DNA of 51,181 bases from Nemertoderma westbladi (lineage: Eukaryota; Xenacoelomorpha; Nemertodermatida; Nemertodermatidae): positions 1-51,181 of the forward strand of contig JAUCBJ010008214.1 of NCBI GenBank assembly GCA_032718475.1, given 5' to 3'. The position numbers and the translations under genes were made by a program. Shown here piece after piece: positions 9,600-19,832 of the stretch. The notes beneath the pieces were generated by a model, which searched no databases, was not told where the DNA came from, and was given only the letters and a program-made list of their open reading frames with translations. Positions within the stretch are counted from its first letter, which is position 1; each line of letters opens with the position of its first letter.

Positions 9600-10943
9600 A
9601 TGCCAACTTCCAATGTCGGAATTCGTGAATTCCCAGTAGTCCAACTGAGAGTTCACGGGAAAGGTAAGAGTTTTATAGTAAACGCCCTCCTGGACTCTGG
9701 CAGCACAGGAACGTTCATAGACAAAGAACTAGCCGAAAACATTTTTGCTGGACAACCCAAGTTCCGAACTAAGTTGAACCTTTCAGGAATTATGCAGGTT
9801 TGGAAATCTACCGTAGCTACAGACTACTATGTAGGAGCGTTGCCCACTCCCCAGGACGAAATAGGAGAACACAGCATAAGGTCAGTGAAAGTGGTGGCGA
9901 TAAAGAACTTTGCTACCAGCCAAGTAGAACCTTACAACTGGGATGAAGACAATTTTACCCAGCAACATAATATCCCTAGATTCAACACTGACTACCCAGG
10001 GGTGCAAATATTGATCGGCCAAAATGCGCATGAGGCGCTTGAGACATTAGAAAAACGGCCTGCTCGACCGCAACCCTTGCAAACATATGCGGGAAGAACA
10101 AGAGTACGTTGGTACTTCACTGGGCCTTCCCGTAGAACACTCATGGAAAGATTACCTACCGATCACATATCTCAGGTGAGTGAATGGGAAGAAGAAATCA
10201 GTGAGGGAGAGACCATACCTGAGGGAATACCATACTCCTCAGGTAATGACGATATTAACTCTAATGTAGATCAATGGAGACATTGCCCTGGGACGATTAA
10301 TCCAGCCAACATCGCTTCCAGAGGAGCCACTCCTCAAGAACTGATAGATACTCCAGACTGGTTAGGTGGACCCGATTTCCTAAGTAAAGAGGAGGATGAA
10401 TGGCCTCCTCATCTCACCACGGCTGAGATTAGACAAGCCAAGGGAGCGGAGAAAGTCAAACCTAAAACCCAGACGAGTAAATCAAAGTTACTCAAACCAG
10501 TGATAGATCTATCTGTACTACACATTTCCGGAGACGACGCTGTGGATCTAAACTCCCCCGCCACAAATAAATCTGTCGTGGAAATTAGAGAAAGAGACTG
10601 GAAATCTGGAACACCAGACGTCTCGCAGGGACTCTCACCTCTCCTGCTGAGAGCGATACATCACTATAGCTCCGGGAATCGGCTTTGTAAGGCCGTCGTG
10701 TATTTGAAGCGATGTTTCTATCGTCACTATTCCAGGACGAAAAGGAAACCTGGAATTGTATTCGAAACACAACAACTCAATCGCCCAGTTGGTTGTTTAT
10801 GTTTACTGGAAAGAGACCGAGAACTGTCCGGAAACTATGGAAGGCAAGATACTATATTATTTTATATTTTTATTATTTTTATATTTATGTATGTATTATT
10901 ACGTAAGTTTATTATTATAATCGTTTTCTTTGATTTTATTTAG
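9600..10943 (+). CDS. Protease fused to RNase H/pre-integrase tail, RT missing
   Basis: The 447-codon ORF starts with a retropepsin-like domain: residues about 15-45 contain VNALLDSGSTGTFIDKE with the active-site Asp-Ser-Gly at 32-34, and about residue 140 has VQILIGQNAHE, the second half of the fold. A segment resembling the linker after the protease (RWYFTGPS) follows. Near residue 225 the sequence passes directly to DQWRHCPGTINPANIASRGA and a later PDFLSKEEDEWP. In BEL/Pao these motifs lie after RNase H, several hundred residues further on. The RT and its catalytic Asp pair are therefore absent although the frame is open. The last 60 residues become hydrophobic and look like read-through into flanking AT-rich DNA. 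Confidence 0.7.
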   Translation: MPTSNVGIREFPVVQLRVHGKGKSFIVNALLDSGSTGTFIDKELAENIFAGQPKFRTKLNLSGIMQVWKSTVATDYYVGALPTPQDEIGEHSIRSVKVVAIKNFATSQVEPYNWDEDNFTQQHNIPRFNTDYPGVQILIGQNAHEALETLEKRPARPQPLQTYAGRTRVRWYFTGPSRRTLMERLPTDHISQVSEWEEEISEGETIPEGIPYSSGNDDINSNVDQWRHCPGTINPANIASRGATPQELIDTPDWLGGPDFLSKEEDEWPPHLTTAEIRQAKGAEKVKPKTQTSKSKLLKPVIDLSVLHISGDDAVDLNSPATNKSVVEIRERDWKSGTPDVSQGLSPLLLRAIHHYSSGNRLCKAVVYLKRCFYRHYSRTKRKPGIVFETQQLNRPVGCLCLLERDRELSGNYGRQDTILFYIFIIFIFMYVLLRKFIIIIVFFDFI

Positions 10944-12464
10944 TAGAATGTTATTTTAGCGATTATTTAGTAGACTAGTGCAATATATATTCGCATTTAT
11001 TACTTAATTACTTATATTATATATTAGTGCAACAGCGAGAAATAATTCATTTTTTCTTTCCTTACTGTCCGTATCATATTATAAATACGTGACTACAGTA
11101 AGATGAAATGTCCGTACTTATTAAAGTACAATAAAGCTCCTACTATATTCAAGTATTATTGGTAAGTAGAGTATTAGGAATGCAAAGTTCAGATCCTCGT
11201 GTCTCGGTTAAACCAAGCTCTGGGTAAACCTTGGAAACGACTTGCCTCTTCTCACTGACATTGCTTCTTGCGATATTGCTCTCATACCGTATATTAAATA
11301 ATACATATAGTAGCGTGATGTCCCTTTAACAGTAGCATAAAACGCAAAATAAATCTGTTAAACCTTTTGACCATCTGTAATTCTAGTCGATTAAGATATC
11401 GCGGCACCCACCGATATACTTGAAAGACAAAATTCTAGAATCAGTGGTCAACGTCCCCAGACAAGTTCTGGAATAAATCGGTGCCCATCTTAAATATTAA
11501 TTATTTAATATTTATAAAAATCTGTCAAAACAAATATAATAGAGTGAATACTTACAAATTAACTCTAGACAATCTATAAATCCAAATCTGTGAAAATTCA
11601 GATCCTTTAAAATTCTAGTCGATTAAGATATCGTAGCACTTACCGATACTCTTAAAGGACAAATTTCCTAGAATTAAGGATCCTAGTCCCCAGACATGCT
11701 CTGGAATAAAATCGTGTCTATTTTAATATTAAATAATACAATTTCCGGGAATAAATTTAAATTCATATCCTCTCATAAATTTGAAAAATTGTCATTTTAT
11801 ACAATTTATAATATTCCCAAAATTCCATTAATTAATAGATTTTTAAATAAAATAAAATATATTAAATAGATAATTAAAGAATTACTATAAAATAGCATCC
11901 CAGATCTGTATGCATGAGAATTACTCTAATTCTACTGCTAGCTTTCCATAATGTCACCATAGCAACAACCACGCTAGAATTAGAAGCGAGATAAAAGAAC
12001 AATAAAAGCTTGCCCATTGAATAACATACGGAATAAATAGCACACTGCTAGTATCCAGGGATACATAATAATAATGTGACATTCTGGAAGGCACTTGACT
12101 AACGGACAAATGACCCGAATGTGTGACAGAATGTGTACAATTTGTGACAGTTGTGTGGAATTTGTGCGTTTATAGGTGAATGTTACTACTAAAGTGTGTT
12201 TACAGTAGCGAGTCGCAGTTGTGAAAGTAGCCCTACCTCTGTAGCAAGAACCTGAAGTAAATCTAGGCCCTTGGGACGGACAGTGGAGTGACTCGCGCTG
12301 AGTATTGTTGTCGTTGTGTAGCTACTACGTTGGCAAAAGACACAGCGGCGACAGTACATTAGCACTGAGGAGCTTGCGCTGTCCGGGGGCATTGAGGGGT
12401 AGGCAGCGAAGACCGCTAGCCTAAATATAATTGATTATAATATTAATAAACTCATATAGCAGCT
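10944..12464. other. AT-rich non-coding stretch, possibly R1 leader
   Basis: No coding signal is seen. It contains an internal direct repeat (given separately). The part from about 12180 is less AT-rich and could be the untranslated leader of R1 copy 2, but copy 1 begins outside the window so the R1 5' boundary cannot be set by comparison. Confidence 0.45.
11351..11735. repeat. Two direct repeats of about 150 bp, 233 bp apart
   Basis: AAATCTGT...ATTCTAGTCGATTAAGATATCG...CCCCAGACA.G.TCTGGAATAAA occurs at 11351-11500 and again at 11584-11735 with scattered substitutions. The two units are separated by about 80 bp. They may be a divergent tandem duplication or the remains of two repeat ends. 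Confidence 0.7.
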
Positions 12465-13403
12465 ATGACCGCGTTGATAGAAGATGATCTTGGTATCAGG
12501 GAGCGATATACCCTACCGTTGCAAGCGTTTGTTGATAGCTTAATACGCGGCTACGCTAGTCAAACTACCATGGAGGACGATGGCCGTTATATAGAACTGC
12601 CAATGTCAAAGGAACAACTCACGCGTGAATTGGACTATAGAAAATTCACCGCTCGCTATACGCATCGTAATGGTACGTATATGGACTTCTTAACTACTGG
12701 TCATCCTATCAATTTACACGATACGGACTATGTAGATAACAAAAGGGAAATGGTTCTATTTAAATATCATACCCAGTGGAGGCAGAACGATAAACTGAGA
12801 ATCGAACATGAGAATTCTATTCGAAACCAACTCGAAAGAGAAGACGTTGAAGAGCCAGATAAACAAAGTGACTTCAACGAATATCTGGAATTCTTGAGAG
12901 AAACATATCTCAACATCGCCAGTCAACAAAATCTCGAAACTCTATATCCTCAAGGTATACATCATGACCCTATGATAGAACTCAAACGACTCTATTTCAC
13001 TATGATGTATCTTACCGCAGATCGACCGCTACCTGTTGCACCGGATAGCTTCGAACAGATGGAGGAACATTGTAAAACTGGAGAAAGATCACTCGCGTTT
13101 CCCCTACAAGACGTGCGTCTTTGGTATTATTGCGATGAATGCCCTAGACCCAACCAACAAACAGAAAGACATAAACATCCTAGGAGACGTTGCGCTAAAC
13201 GCAGTTTTACTCGCTATACTTACGGGAGTTTCGAGCGAAGCTTGTTCGACGTATCACCTACGCTCGCTCGACTCAAACGATCCTTAAATAAACCTATGAT
13301 CAGAGTTCCGGAATACTTGGTCAGACCACCTCATTCCCTAGTGAGACCTCAAACTCTTGATCCTAATGGTGTAATGAACTGCACTCACTGTTCAAAGATC
13401 TAG
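12465..13403 (+). CDS. R1-encoded protein of unknown function, N-terminal 312 residues
   Basis: An ATG at 12465 opens 312 codons with natural amino-acid composition. I do not recognise the family. Visible features are an acidic/aromatic N-terminal half (residues 1-110, with ELDYRKFTARYTHRNGTYMD), a charged helical region (about 115-165), and a Cys/His cluster near residues 223-245 (YYCDECPRP, then HKHPRRRC) that could bind a metal. An Arg/Lys-rich stretch follows. Shortly after a second Cys pair (CTHCSKI) the frame stops at TAG 13401-13403. The adjacent frame continues sensibly (LVLPEQLIGGTPVV), so the original protein was longer and this copy has lost one base near 13395. A structural, gag-like protein of a retroelement is one possibility. 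Confidence 0.6.
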   Translation: MTALIEDDLGIRERYTLPLQAFVDSLIRGYASQTTMEDDGRYIELPMSKEQLTRELDYRKFTARYTHRNGTYMDFLTTGHPINLHDTDYVDNKREMVLFKYHTQWRQNDKLRIEHENSIRNQLEREDVEEPDKQSDFNEYLEFLRETYLNIASQQNLETLYPQGIHHDPMIELKRLYFTMMYLTADRPLPVAPDSFEQMEEHCKTGERSLAFPLQDVRLWYYCDECPRPNQQTERHKHPRRRCAKRSFTRYTYGSFERSLFDVSPTLARLKRSLNKPMIRVPEYLVRPPHSLVRPQTLDPNGVMNCTHCSKI

Positions 13404-13973
13404 TGTTACCCGAACAATTAATCGGTGGCACTCCGGTAGTGGGCTCTCTAGATATCCGCCCATCCTACCTAGCCGGAAGGCGACATTTAATATCGCCGTT
13501 CAACCCGTATAATCGTCCCGGTTTAACCCGATACAACCTGTCACCGAGGTGGAGGAGAGCGTTGTACGAAACGCGTTAGACACTATTCGGCAAAAGATCA
13601 GAAAAGGAACCTACGCTTGTTCAGATAAACGTAAATTGCAGCAGCAAGTCCAAGCGGTAAACGAATTAGCTTTATCTCAGTTCGATCGGGAAATCCAGAA
13701 TCTCTAAGAAGTTATCAAACTTGGACGACCCTATTCTCTGCGAGAGTTTTTGGACGAACGCATCCAACGACAAGCGGAGGAAAATCAGCTCGAGGAGAAG
13801 CATATCGAAATGGACGAGACGCCGACCGTAACCTTAAACCTTCTGATGCAATTGTATTGCACCCTTCACACAGGAGTTATAGCCCTCCTAGTAAAGTGGC
13901 TCGCCCCAAAGAGAAAAGGACTCTTGCTAGCCTCAAAAAACTTCGTAAATGCCGTTCACGTAAGAAGGACTAG
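13400..13973 (+). pseudogene. C-terminal part of the R1-encoded protein, frameshifted
   Basis: After the stop at 13401 the protein is readable in three successive frames. The first is LVLPEQLIGGTPVVGSLDIR, to about 13520. The second is a highly charged, coiled-coil-like segment from about 13540 (EVEESVVRNALDTIRQKIRK; QRQAEENQLEEKHIEMDE), with one internal TAA near 13706. The third is a basic tail ending KKLRKCRSRKKD at TAG 13971-13973. Copy 1 agrees with each piece. The change of frame between the coil and the basic tail is in the same place in both copies, which suggests a feature of the family and not random decay. Confidence 0.5.
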
Positions 13974-14064
13974 TAGTTTAGAGTATTCTTATATTTTAGA
14001 AACTGTGATTTTGTATATTTTATAGACTCAAATCCCTTTTTCTGGGAGCGGTGTAAAAGCTTTT

Positions 14065-14211
14065 GCGGACATAACAAGCCATTTTCTCCGCAATATACCG
14101 TGTAGGTATTTTAGCGGACATAACAAGCGATTTTTACCCGCTATGTCTGCATGTGTGCTTTAGCGGACATAACAAGCCATTTTTGCCGCAATGCGCATAA
14201 TACTCTAAAGA
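14065..14211. repeat. 49-bp triplicate inside R1 copy 2
   Basis: GCGGACATAACAAGC starts at 14065, 14114 and 14163, so the period is exactly 49 bp twice. Each unit also has an internal complement, GCGG...CCGC, and could form a short hairpin. R1 copy 1 has no such array at the corresponding place. Confidence 0.85.
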
Positions 14212-15242
14212 CTGGAACTCAGATGACGACATCTATCAGCTGATTTACTGTCGACGTATAGCTTTTGGTTCTTTGTTCGGCTCAGCCAATTCAGCCAATC
14301 AGAGCGATTTGCATTTTATGTGTGCTTCAGCCCTATGTAAACCGTCCTATGCATGTCATGTCAGTGTGTGTGTTTATGTTTTCCAAGCAGCAGAACACCG
14401 GCTTGGAAATCTTCTGTGCTTCTGTAGAAGTTTCAGACTTTGGCCAGAACATTAGATGGCTTGGATTATCGAAACGTAAAACTATTACCAAACTGAGCAT
14501 ACTGCATACTGATGGCCATACTCAATGCACTACGATTTGCATAAGTAACATATACTGATTGTTCGCCGCATTATTTTACTGTTGGTTATAATTGTTATAT
14601 ATGTTGATGGATATATTGTTATATTTGGAGAATACTGATAAAGAATCCTAAAACCCCAATCTTCTTGATTACTGAAGGTGAGAGGACAGGTTACCGGTAG
14701 CAATTGCAACTTACATTATAGTAGTTTTGTGTGAATTAAATGCTATTTCACAATCCCTACATGTGTCAGTTGCTATCCTCCTTATATATGATCAAATTCA
14801 GTGACTGTCGGCAGATCAGTGTGAAGTAGTGTGAAGTCGTGTGAGGTAGTGTGATTGGTAATAAAGCATGTCCTAAAGAATGCGCCTTTTACGAAACTCA
14901 GTAGCCATCTAGTTGTGATTAGTATAAGTCATAACTCTGTTTTATACTTAAAGCGCCATGTCCTAAAGGAACTGTTAATATTTTCCCGAAAGTAAATATA
15001 TTGTCAGAGATTATATAGTAACGATCAATCGAATAATACAGTAGGTCTACAACGCAATAATAAGTCCAAGCTCTCGAATCCAGTCTCCCTTAACAGTGGG
15101 TGAATGGTCGCGCATAGACTGGCTTCGGCTAATGTTATTTCAGTGTAATAAATAATTTTTATCGGCTAAAGTCGATTTATAAATTAGAAGGCACCTAAAA
15201 TTGGCAGGTTAAACTGCTAAAGGTCTAAAAGCGCGAACAGCC

Positions 15243-16960
15243 TCTTACTTAGGACTTTCTGGGCCTCACCCAAAATTCATGATTGTGAAAATTGCATATT
15301 GGTGGGTCTGGGTGCATTCAATTCATTCATTCATTCTCTTTTATTAATAAAATTTCAGAAGATTTCAAAAACACAACAAAAGAAATAAAATATAGGAATA
15401 AACATAATATAAGTTGTACTGTACTGGCACCATAGGCACCTGGCCCCCTTCAAGGAGGTTAGTTGCTCTTTGCGTAGGAGTTTCACCTCTTGGCGGAGCG
15501 GAGGGTTTCTACTTGATCAGTTAGAGATTTTATAGTGTTAATTACGTCGCCATCAGAACTTAGTGCGGGGGTTTTGGATTTTGGACCCGTGGTCTGATAA
15601 GAGGGTTGAAAGAAAGGAGTGTCAACGGAGACGAAGTGGGATTTGGGAGAACAATGGGTACCGTGAACGTAGTCAAGTCATCTGACAGTACTGCAGTAGG
15701 AAGGGTGCTTAGATCATGGCTTTTCCAGTTAACATTATTCCATTTTATATAAAACAAGTGATGTGGTTGGAGAAACCTGCTAGGGGCTGCTACTAGCTGA
15801 TTATCAGACTGTATTAATAGTATTAGTATTATGTACCGGTATTGGCTTTAGCTATTATTACTGTGGCTTCAATTCTTAATAATTTGATTTGCTGTACTGT
15901 ACCTTAACCTTCTGTTCGGCCTGACGCCTGACTGCTTTCCTTTCGGTATTCGGTATAACGTGTATAATGAAACAGACAAGGCTTCAAAGGGAGGGTGATA
16001 ATAATGAATACAGATCGGGATCCTGAGATATGGAATAATGGTAACCTGAACTTTTTCATGTTAGCAATATTCCATTCCCATTGACTCTGTGTTAAACAGT
16101 AACGTTGACGTGATTGGTTGTTGTTTCGTCAGTTTGTAGCAGTTTTCTCCAACCACATTACAGCATTACTTGTTTTATATAAAATGGAATAATGTAAACT
16201 GCAAAAGCCACGATCTAAGCACCAGTCTGCAGTAGGTAGTGAGTTAGTTAGGCCTAGCTGTATTGCTGACGGTACATATCTCTGTAGGCCTACTGTATTC
16301 TCAGTCATAGGGAACACAATCAATGTTTCTGATATTTGGCATGCAGGTGGTACCTGAATTATTTATAATTTGATTAAACTGAGGCCGATGTATCGGCGAA
16401 TGTTTATACAATAGTAAATATTATTATACTGATCCGTATGTAGGACCGTGAACATGAACAACCCTCCGTGCTTAATCCGTGCATCCCCAATAGTCTTTAT
16501 CAACCAATCAGTGAAGATCATCCCATCATCCCCTTTAATAAAGATTACACAAAACCTTACTTTGCAGTTTTCAATTTCTGATTAAAATGATGCTGCGTGG
16601 ACTTTAAGATGAATTATTATTTCATTTCTGCGTTTATATGTCATTTTGTAGGATGCACTGAATAAAGTAGGCTTCAGTAGGCCTACAGTTGTACTGGTGC
16701 ATATTTATGTTGAAAATGACATTTCTGAACGAATTAGTATCTGCATCTGTAAATCGAAATAAGCGCTAAAAAACATTTAATAAGGAGAAATTTAAAAAAT
16801 TATAAATCTTCATATATAAAATTTCAATAAAACCTGGTCTTCTTCACATTATTAATAATAATTATTCTATTAATTATTTTCGTGCAAGATCTTAGTTGCT
16901 CGAATGTATTTACTGTGGAATATTGAATTATTGAATTTTTTTAAAACGTTTCAAAAGGTT
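15243..16960. other. Non-coding stretch with an inverted repeat
   Basis: No credible ORF is seen. It contains (ATTC)n near 15320-15336 and the inverted repeat given separately. Short open frames at 15560-15757 and 16129-16323 (minus) lie on the inverted-repeat arms and look like chance. Confidence 0.5.
15690..16240. repeat. Inverted repeat with arms of about 110 bp
   Basis: The left arm (about 15690-15797) contains CTTAGATCATGGCTTTTCCA and TTTTATATAAAACAAGTGATG. The right arm (about 16128-16240) contains its reverse complement with some changes (CTCCAACCACATTACAGCA; TTTTATATAAAATGGAATAA; AGCCACGATCTAAGCACC). The spacer is about 330 bp. This is the layout of a MITE or snap-back element. Exact ends and target duplication are not visible. 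Confidence 0.7.
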
Positions 16961-16964
16961 ATCT

Positions 16965-17680
16965 TAAGTTTGTAAAAAAAACTAAATAATTAACGTTTTG
17001 CTGAAAAATTTCTAAAAAAAATTTTATTTTGCTAAAAAAATTACTCGAATTTATTTACGGTGCGGTGGAATATTGAATTATAAATTTTTTTTAAAAACGT
17101 TTAAAAAGGTTATTTAAGTTTGTAAAAAAACTAAAAAAATAACGTTTTGCTAAAAACATTTATATTTTGCTAAAAAAAATTACGTTTTGCTAAAAAAAAT
17201 TAATGTTTTGCTAAAAAAATTAATGTTTTGTAAAATAAATTAATGTTTTGTAAAAAAAAATTAATGTTTTGCTAAAAAAATTAATGTTTTGTAAAATAAA
17301 TTAATGTTTTGTAAAAAAAAATTAATTAAATTTCGAGGGAACGCGGCCTCGCCTGTGTCTTGGGTGGAGTTCGGAGGCGCCTCCAGATTTCCTTACTCCG
17401 TTCCAACTCCCTCTGTCTACGCGGTGGTCGTCGGCCGTGGCGGGGTCTAGGATTTGGGGATGGCGCAGGTTTACGGGGATCTGACCTACCGGATCGGTAT
17501 TGATCTCTCCCCCACTTGGTGCTGGGCCCTTTAGAGTGGTGCAATTTGTATTTTGTGCTATAAGGCTAATATATTTCTTAGTAGTTATTAAAAACTACAA
17601 TAGAATGGCGTAAAAAAAAATTAATGTTTTGCTAAAAAAATTAATGTTTTGTAAAATAAATTAATGTTTTGCTATAACGG
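16965..17680. repeat. AT-rich minisatellite, about 21-bp unit, interrupted
   Basis: Units close to ATTAATGTTTTGCTAAAAAA or ATTAATGTTTTGTAAAATAA recur from about 16985 to 17325 and again from about 17605 to 17672, with a GC-rich block in between. The same unit in reverse orientation occurs at about 26300-26430 and 34290-34420. Confidence 0.85.
17330..17590. other. GC-rich block embedded in the AT-rich minisatellite
   Basis: About 260 bp of GC-rich DNA sits between two runs of the same AT-rich unit. On the minus strand it has a 72-codon open frame rich in Arg and Pro, which is probably a composition effect. The end CTATTGTAGTTTTTAATAAC resembles CTATTATAGTTTTTAATTAG near 31874, so it may be part of a dispersed repeat. 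No function can be assigned. Confidence 0.45.
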
Positions 17681-17723
17681 GTCGAATAAAAGGTTTCAAA
17701 TCGAACGGTTACCCGAAATAGTG

Positions 17724-19193
17724 CTATTCTTGCGGAGCCTTCTTCTGGCTATGAACTTCTTCTACAGTAGACATATGAAGAAAATACTCCGACTGAGAAA
17801 CGAAGTGTTTATTTAGAATATTTGCTATTAATGAGCTATCACTGGATACTTTATCAGGTGATCCGCTATTTATTTTCAGAGGAGCCGAGAGGTTTTTTGA
17901 TCGATGTAACACGAGTTTAATTGTTTTCCAAGGTTTTTTACTGTTATTTTTTTCAAATTGTGTTTTATAATATTCTTTCTCGGCTATTCTAAGGGTTTTT
18001 GTTAGCTGATTCCTGTAAGCTATTGTATTCAGTCTGTTTTTGTTAATTGGGTTTTGCCATAAAGGAAGCAAATTAGTTATTTTTTTTTAATTACGCATTT
18101 AACTAAATTTGGAGTCATCCATTATTTTTTGGGAACGTATTTTTGATTTATTACTTTTTTTTATTAAGTGTTTTGAGCACAGCGAATCGAAATTCTCATA
18201 AAATGTTGCAAATTTCGATTCGTTTGGGATTGATTCGCTCTCATAGGTCCAGCTGCAGGGATTTTGTAAATCGGATAGGAATTTTTCTTTATTTAATTGA
18301 TTAAACGCGTATGTCAAGTAGCAGTCAAAGTCATTGATTAAAATAAAAGTAGCCAAGTGATCCGTGGTTCCAAAATCAGATAGAAAAACGCCTGCCGAAA
18401 TAAACTTATCGGTAATGTTTGTGGATATGTGATCAATGAGAGTTTTAGAGTATAAAGTTGTTCGAGTGGGTTGCTTGATTACCTGTTGGAAGCCGTTCAG
18501 GTCTACGTATCAGGTTCTAGGTACGTATCAGGTCTATATATATACAGTACCTACTAGTAATGGTTTACGGGTTATTGAGTTAGCGCCATCTGGTTTAAGT
18601 AGAATCCAAGTTGATTCGCATCCCTCTAATAAGTAGTCGTTCTGAATAGAGTATTGTAGGCCATGTTTGATATAGATAGCAGTCCCAACCCTGTCCAACT
18701 TTCCGCAATGTCTATTAGTAATTAGAGGTCCAATGTATCCTTCGAGTTTAACTAGGGAAAGTTCTATGTCGTCCGTTAGAAATGTTTCAGAAAATGAAAG
18801 TATGTCGAACTGTTTATTTAGAAGGTCCAAGTGATTGGTAGTATCTTGTAAATTTTTTCGCAGGCTTCGGCAGTTTAAATGGAAGACAGATAAATATTTT
18901 TTATTTTGAACTGATTGGTCTAAGAGATTGTTGAAGGATTCATGGTCGAAGTAATCAGAGCAGTTAATAGTGGAGATTAGGTTACTGTCAGGGTCTATGG
19001 AGAGAAAGTGGTTGTTGGTTGTTGTAAGGTCGGAATTGTCTGTGCTATCGTCTTTAGTGAGAAATATATCGGTATCCGTGGTAGGTGTATTAATAAACGG
19101 GAATAGTTCAGAGTAGCAGTAAATATAGTAGACTGATGCTGATGCAGTAGATGCATTAATATTTAGCTTTAGCTCAGTTAATTCAACTTAGGT
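17724..19193 (-). pseudogene. LINE fragment: APE endonuclease and linker, RT missing
   Basis: Read on the minus strand from about 19193, an open frame contains SVFHLNCRSLRKN and FDILSFSETFLTDDIE, the start of an APE-type endonuclease of CR1/L2-like LINEs, then GTAIYIKHGL. At 18534 the frame breaks. It resumes with DLNGFQQVIKQPTRTTLYSK and FGTTDHLATFILIN (18500-18330), the end of the same domain. The family's central YRPP...GDFN part is therefore deleted. A further segment (18071-17724, EKEYYKTQFEKNNSKKPWKT, LIANILNKHFVS) is the usual linker before the RT. No RT follows; the AT-rich minisatellite begins instead. No initiating Met is visible at the left end of the frame. Confidence 0.7.
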
Positions 19194-19832
19194 CCCGCAC
19201 TGAAAATGGTACAACTCATTGCAAATTAAACATTTCAATGTTACATCAGAGGAGGATACTATCGAGTAGGAAAAGGCACACGGGAGGGGATGGTTTATGG
19301 ATGAACGGGACATGTAGGTTATTTATTTGGGGGGGGGGGGGGGGGGGATTAAGGAAAAAAAGGGGGGGGGGGGATTAAAGAAAAAGGGGGGGGGGGCAAC
19401 TTATAACCTAACCTAAGATAGAATTAACTAATGATTCGTACACTAATGATACACAGTAACCTCAATTATACTGACTTGTTGCTCCTGTATTATACATAGA
19501 AAATATCCCTACTGCTACAACAGCTATTACAATTATTAAAGATTTTACGCAATTAACAACATATACATCAGACTGATTAATTTTACTATCGTAGTTGAGC
19601 ACAAAATACTGTACAGTACATCTGACTGCTTTACTTATTATTCTTTACCTATTACCAATACCGTTATGTTTACCTATAAACTACGAACAGCAATTCCGTA
19701 TTACCATAATGTTTATGTATATATACCGGTATTCACTTTCACTTTAATTCCACAATGTACAATAACAATAGTGTTAATGTTATTTAAAAATTTCTCAATA
19801 CTAAAATTATTTTATTCCAAAACACAATTTAC
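19194..19832. other. Non-coding stretch with three G runs
   Basis: No ORF of interest is seen. G runs lie at 19329-19347, 19362-19373 and 19386-19396, separated by short A-rich spacers. This is the 3' flank of the pogo-type transposase gene; I found no terminal inverted repeat here. Confidence 0.5.

Larger units (their letters stand above)
7605..10943 (+). mobile_element. BEL/Pao-type LTR retroelement remnant lacking RT and integrase
   Basis: The reading frames run in the order gag leader, gag core, zinc knuckles, retropepsin-like protease, then the tail that in BEL/Pao elements follows RNase H. The region between protease and that tail, which should encode reverse transcriptase and most of RNase H, is absent, and no integrase core follows. 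Frameshifts lie near 8310 and 9115, and in-frame stops at 8440-8442 and 9594-9596. LTRs are not identifiable, so the ends given are only those of the coding remnant. The class assignment rests on the knuckle pattern and on the RHCPG...NPA..ASRG motif. Confidence 0.75.
12465..15242 (+). repeat. R1 repeat element, copy 2
   Basis: This is the better-preserved copy of the repeat at 1-2280. The two share a long ORF and a 3' part about 1.2 kb long, and both end at GCGCGAACAGCC. They diverge between about 14065 and 14560, where copy 2 carries a 49-bp triplicate that copy 1 lacks. The left limit here is set at the ORF start because copy 1 does not extend further. No LTR, terminal inverted repeat, RT or integrase is recognisable. 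Confidence 0.7.
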
